Shown: positions 5,647 to 8,380 of the stretch, piece after piece
Numbering within the stretch: the first letter of the stretch is position 1
Layout: each line of letters starts with the position of its first letter
NCBI GenBank assembly: GCA_902775075.1
Contig: CACYKX010000141.1
Coordinates: 1-8,380, forward strand
Reading direction: 5' to 3'
Origin: an uncultured Prevotellaceae bacterium
Lineage (GTDB): Bacteria; Bacteroidota; Bacteroidia; Bacteroidales; Bacteroidaceae
Length of the DNA: 8,380 bases
The notes under the pieces: model-generated
Database searches by the model: none
The model's input: only the letters and a program-made list of their open reading frames with translations
What the model was told of the DNA's origin: nothing
Program-made: the position numbers and the translations under genes

Positions 5647-6736
5647 TGATTTAAAGGGTGTAACCACCAAGTATAAGGATGAGTTGCATGAGGCTGTTAA
5701 CCGTGTCGTGGATTCCGGATGGTATCTGGGAAGCGGAGAGAATGACAAGTTTGAGAAAGACTTTGCAGAATATATTGGCACTAAGTATTGTGTAGGTGTT
5801 GGCAATGGTCTTGATGCACTCTACTGGATATTCCGCGCCTATATTGAGATGGGCGTGATGAAATCAGGAGATGAGGTGCTTGTACCTGCAAATACCTTTA
5901 TCGCTTCTATTCATTCCATCACGGAAAATGGTCTTGTACCAGTGCTGGTAGAGCCGAAGCAGGAGACGCTCGAAATCGACGACGACAAGATAGAGGCAGC
6001 CATAACTTACCGTACACGGGGTATTCTGCTGGTTCATCTCTATGGACGTTGCGCCTATACCGACAAGGTCGGTGAACTCTGCAAGAAGTATAATCTCAAA
6101 CTTGTGGAGGACAATGCCCAGGCCCATGGCTGCATGTTTAAGGGTGTGAAGACCGGTGCCCTCGGAGATGCTGCCGGTCATAGCTTCTATCCAGGCAAGA
6201 ACCTTGGTGCCTTTGGTGATGCAGGTGCTGTTACCACAAACGATGAAGAACTTCAGGCTACGGTCCGTGCCCTCGCCAACTACGGCAGTCAGAAGAAATA
6301 TGTTTTCAAATATATCGGTCGTAACAGTCGTTTGGATTCAATTCAGGCAGCTGTGCTGGATGTTAAGTTGAAGCATCTTGATGAAGATAATGCTCACCGC
6401 AAGGCGATTGCCCATTATTATTATGACCATATCAACAACCAGCATGTAACATTGCCAGTACGCATGGATGATGAGAACAATGTGTATCACATCTTCCCAA
6501 TTCTGTGCGACCGTCGCGATGCCATGCAGCTGTATCTGAAAGATAATGGTATTCAGACGCTGATCCATTACCCGATTGCTCCGCACAAGCAGGAGTGCTA
6601 TAAGGACTGGAACAACTGGAGTCTGCCTATCTCAGAGTTGTTGCATCAGCAGGAACTGAGCCTGCCAATGCATGCCGTTTTGACGATGGAGGAAGCCAAG
6701 CAGGTAGTGGATGCCATTAACAGTTTTGAAGGATAA
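5633..6736 (+). CDS. dTDP-3-amino-3,6-dideoxyhexose aminotransferase, FdtB/QdtB type (DegT/DnrJ/EryC1/StrS family)
   Basis: This fold-type I PLP enzyme of 367 aa would transaminate the dTDP-3-keto-6-deoxyhexose made by the ketoisomerases, probably with glutamate as donor. DegT-family landmarks are [18 protein letters not shown] (28-45), GVGNGLDAL (55-63) for phosphate binding, [14 protein letters not shown] (79-92), VEDNAQAHG (158-166) with Asp160 facing the PLP nitrogen, and [15 protein letters not shown] (184-198) with Lys189 as the Schiff-base lysine. ANYGSQKKY and the [13 protein letters not shown] block follow, with [12 protein letters not shown] near the C-terminus. The Gx[14 protein letters not shown] combination is typical of the FdtB/QdtB/DesV-like 3-ketosugar aminotransferases rather than the 4-keto ArnB type. 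The start at 5633 gives the usual 'M..FNDLK' opening. It overlaps the remnant frame upstream and is 6 bp from the next gene. Confidence 0.93.
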   Translation: MVLFNDLKGVTTKYKDELHEAVNRVVDSGWYLGSGENDKFEKDFAEYIGTKYCVGVGNGLDALYWIFRAYIEMGVMKSGDEVLVPANTFIASIHSITENGLVPVLVEPKQETLEIDDDKIEAAITYRTRGILLVHLYGRCAYTDKVGELCKKYNLKLVEDNAQAHGCMFKGVKTGALGDAAGHSFYPGKNLGAFGDAGAVTTNDEELQATVRALANYGSQKKYVFKYIGRNSRLDSIQAAVLDVKLKHLDEDNAHRKAIAHYYYDHINNQHVTLPVRMDDENNVYHIFPILCDRRDAMQLYLKDNGIQTLIHYPIAPHKQECYKDWNNWSLPISELLHQQELSLPMHAVLTMEEAKQVVDAINSFEG

Positions 6737-6742
6737 CACACG

Positions 6743-7786
6743 ATGTATACACAGGGAAAGAAACGTAATTCCAGTGTAGAGTTGTTCCGTATATTAGCCA
6801 TGCTATTTGTTGTGATCGTTCACTACAATGGCTGGCTGACAGGCGGAATGGCAGACCACTTCGATCAAGACGCTGCATCTGTACATAGTGTGACACAGGC
6901 GACGATACAGGGAATGACAGCAGTGTGCGTAAATTGCTTTCTTGTCATCACCGGATACTATGGCGTGAAGTTCAAGGGGCGTACATTTTGGAATATGTGG
7001 GTACTCTTAGTATGTATCTATGTACCTTGTGAAATTCTGATGCAGGGATATCACGGAGAGATTCATCCGATGGCCTTTGTAGACGACATCCTTGCATTTA
7101 CAAGGGAAAGTTATTACGTACAGTGCTACTTGATGCTCGTGTTTCTCTCTCCGATACTGAATTCTTTCATAGAGAAGTATGACAAGAAGATCCTGCCTTA
7201 TGTCCTGATGTTCTGGGGTATAGAGTTTGTCATGGACTGGGGCCATCACAATCATTCGCTCGGTTTCGAGCAAGGATATGGTCTTATCCACTTTGTTCTA
7301 ATGTACATGCTCGGCCGTACAGCTGCATTGTATAAGGACAAGATAACTTCGATGAATATCAACTGTTTTAGGGGGGGGTACTTCATTTGTTGCCTGCTGA
7401 TGGCACTCAGCTATATCGCAGGATTAAGTTATGATCGGAGCTACTGTTACAGTAATCCGCTGAACATTGTAGGATCATTCTGTCTCTTCTTCCTTTTTCT
7501 CCGGAGAAACTATTATAATAAATGGATAAATAAGGTTGCAGCCAGTACCTTCTCCGTCTATATTCTCCACACTTGCGCACCAATGATACTAGTCATAGGC
7601 AAGATAGATGTGTACACCTTATCCCATTATTCCTATGGACTTTACTTGCTCATAGGAGCAGGTGTTATAGCCTCCGTGTATATCATAGGCACGTTGTATG
7701 ATTGGGTAAGAATAGCTATTACCCATCGTGTCAGCGAGCACATATATCAATGGTTAAGCAAAAAGATAAAAATTAATTATATATGA
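6743..7786 (+). CDS. Acyltransferase family 3 membrane O-acyltransferase (intact, with G8 tract)
   Basis: This integral-membrane acyltransferase of 347 aa probably O-acetylates the polysaccharide repeat unit. The family opening RNSSVELFRILAMLFVVIVHY (starting at residue 8) carries Arg16 and candidate catalytic His27. VNCFLVITGYYGVKFKGRTF is the second membrane segment and loop. About 10 hydrophobic segments follow, including YVQCYLMLVFLSPILNSF and NIVGSFCLFFLFLRRNYYN. Near the end is the characteristic ASTFSVYILHT (267-277). That STF.VY(I/L)(I/L)H block is typical of capsule/O-antigen O-acetyltransferases in Bacteroidales. Codons 210-212 (Arg-Gly-Gly) are encoded by a run of eight G's at 7371-7378, in frame here, between membrane segments. 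It starts 6 bp after the aminotransferase, and its stop overlaps the glycosyltransferase start as ATGA. It is not closely similar to the disrupted acyltransferase at 2291, so the two probably modify different positions. The acyl donor and target sugar are unknown. Confidence 0.9.
   Translation: MYTQGKKRNSSVELFRILAMLFVVIVHYNGWLTGGMADHFDQDAASVHSVTQATIQGMTAVCVNCFLVITGYYGVKFKGRTFWNMWVLLVCIYVPCEILMQGYHGEIHPMAFVDDILAFTRESYYVQCYLMLVFLSPILNSFIEKYDKKILPYVLMFWGIEFVMDWGHHNHSLGFEQGYGLIHFVLMYMLGRTAALYKDKITSMNINCFRGGYFICCLLMALSYIAGLSYDRSYCYSNPLNIVGSFCLFFLFLRRNYYNKWINKVAASTFSVYILHTCAPMILVIGKIDVYTLSHYSYGLYLLIGAGVIASVYIIGTLYDWVRIAITHRVSEHIYQWLSKKIKINYI
7371..7378 (+). repeat. Poly-G (G8) tract inside the second acyltransferase
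   Basis: The eight G's follow TTTTA and encode the Arg-Gly-Gly of residues 210-212, leaving the gene in frame (ON). Loss or gain of one G would frameshift the last 135 or so residues, including the STFSVYILH block. The only other G-run of six or more in the window is the G9 tract in the first acyltransferase. Confidence 0.8.
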
Positions 7787-8380
7787 CAGAAAAGAAGCCT
7801 TTGGTTTCCGTTGTAATAATCACTTACAACAGTGGCAATTACATTTTGGAGACGCTGGAAAGCGTCAAAAAGCAGACTTATAAGAATATAGAGCTGATCA
7901 TATCTGATGATGGCTCTGTCAAGGACGATACCGTGGTAAAGGTCCGTCAATGGATAGCAGACAATAAGGCCTTCTTCACGATAGCCCCAGTATTGCTGAC
8001 AGTAGAGAAGAATACAGGGACGGTGAAGAATCTCAATCGTGGAGTAAAAGCTAGTCATGGAGAGTGGATTAAGTCTTTGGCTGGAGATGATGAACTGAAG
8101 CCTAATTGCATAGAGGAATTTGTAAAATTCGTAAATGCCCATCCAAATTGTCAGTTTTGCTGCTGTGACTTAGAGTTATTCAGCGATGATGGTAATGTAT
8201 CTAGTGGGGATATCATGTGGTATAATTATTTTTTTAATTGTGTCAAGGAGCCATATAAAAAGAAGTGTAGACGAATTATATACGAATACACAATTCCAGG
8301 GCCAGGCTGGTTCTATTCTCGTAAGCTATTTGATGAAATCGGAGGATTTGATGAAGATTATGTATTAACGGAAGAATGGC
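7783..8380 (+). CDS. Family 2 glycosyltransferase (GT-A fold), 3' end outside window
   Basis: The frame from ATG 7783 stays open for 199 codons to the right edge. It opens with PLVSVVIITYNSGNYILETL, the standard GT2 first strand and nucleotide-binding loop. ESVKKQTYKNIELIISDDGS (26-45) follows, then EKNTGTVKNLNRGVKASHGEWI (from 75) and the metal-binding LAGDDEL (99-105), the DxD-equivalent. PGPGWFYSRKLFDEIGGFDE (172-191) and the final LTEEW match the GT2 acceptor-loop region with the catalytic ED/EE-type acid. It would transfer an activated sugar to the growing lipid-linked repeat unit at the cytoplasmic side of the membrane. The start overlaps the acyltransferase stop as ATGA. The nearly 200 residues visible are the full catalytic core; only the C-terminal part is missing. 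Donor and acceptor cannot be inferred. Confidence 0.9.
   Translation, partial: MTEKKPLVSVVIITYNSGNYILETLESVKKQTYKNIELIISDDGSVKDDTVVKVRQWIADNKAFFTIAPVLLTVEKNTGTVKNLNRGVKASHGEWIKSLAGDDELKPNCIEEFVKFVNAHPNCQFCCCDLELFSDDGNVSSGDIMWYNYFFNCVKEPYKKKCRRIIYEYTIPGPGWFYSRKLFDEIGGFDEDYVLTEEW

Noticed and set aside
7777..8142. Minus-strand open frame (121 codons) at the right end
   Set aside because: It overlaps the GT2 catalytic domain, which has all the family motifs on the plus strand.
8186..8368. Short plus-strand frame with a hydrophobic start
   Set aside because: It lies within the glycosyltransferase gene in another frame; the GT2 frame continues through with PGPGWFYSRKLFDEIGGFDE.
1..8380. CRISPR array, tRNA, rRNA, invertible promoter or toxin-antitoxin pair
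   Set aside because: No regularly spaced direct repeats, tRNA-like cloverleaf or rRNA sequence, long flanking inverted repeats or small paired ORFs were seen; nearly all of the sequence is taken up by polysaccharide genes.

Overview
The window is part of a surface-polysaccharide (O-antigen or capsule type) biosynthesis locus. Gene content and protein style point to a gut or oral Bacteroidales bacterium, with a Prevotella/Segatella-like or Bacteroides-like flavour. The evidence is moderate GC, tightly packed genes joined by ATGA overlaps without clear Shine-Dalgarno sequences, tandem FdtA-type cupins and an O-antigen-translocase-type flippase. The genus is a guess; the order is fairly safe.

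Left edge (1-275): the C-terminus of an IS66-family transposase (stop at 173), then about 90 bp of IS end with a strong hairpin. The likely outer end of the element is at 265, only 10 bp before the rmlB start codon.

Main cluster (276-8380, all genes on the + strand): rmlB; two tandem, overlapping FdtA/QdtA-type sugar 3,4-ketoisomerases; a membrane acyltransferase broken by two homopolymer frameshifts; a Wzx-type flippase; a left-handed beta-helix (hexapeptide) N-acetyltransferase of FdtC/QdtC type; a 191-bp spacer that looks like the 3' remnant of a lost gene; a FdtB/QdtB-type PLP aminotransferase; a second, intact membrane acyltransferase; and a family 2 glycosyltransferase that runs off the right edge.

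Together RmlB, ketoisomerase, aminotransferase and N-acetyltransferase cover every step from dTDP-glucose to a dTDP-3-acetamido-3,6-dideoxyhexose (Fuc3NAc or Qui3NAc type). RmlA, which makes dTDP-glucose, is not in the window. The glycosyltransferase would place a sugar in the repeat unit, the membrane acyltransferases would O-acylate it, and Wzx would flip the lipid-linked unit. No Wzy polymerase is recognisable here.

The most unusual signal is that both membrane acyltransferase genes, and only they, carry long poly-G runs inside the reading frame: G9 at 3118-3126 (out of frame) and G8 at 7371-7378 (in frame). This suggests slipped-strand phase variation of O-acylation, although homopolymer sequencing error must be excluded. 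I do not see a wholly new type of system. The other items worth a second look are the complementary active-site substitutions in the tandem ketoisomerases and the IS66 end abutting rmlB.
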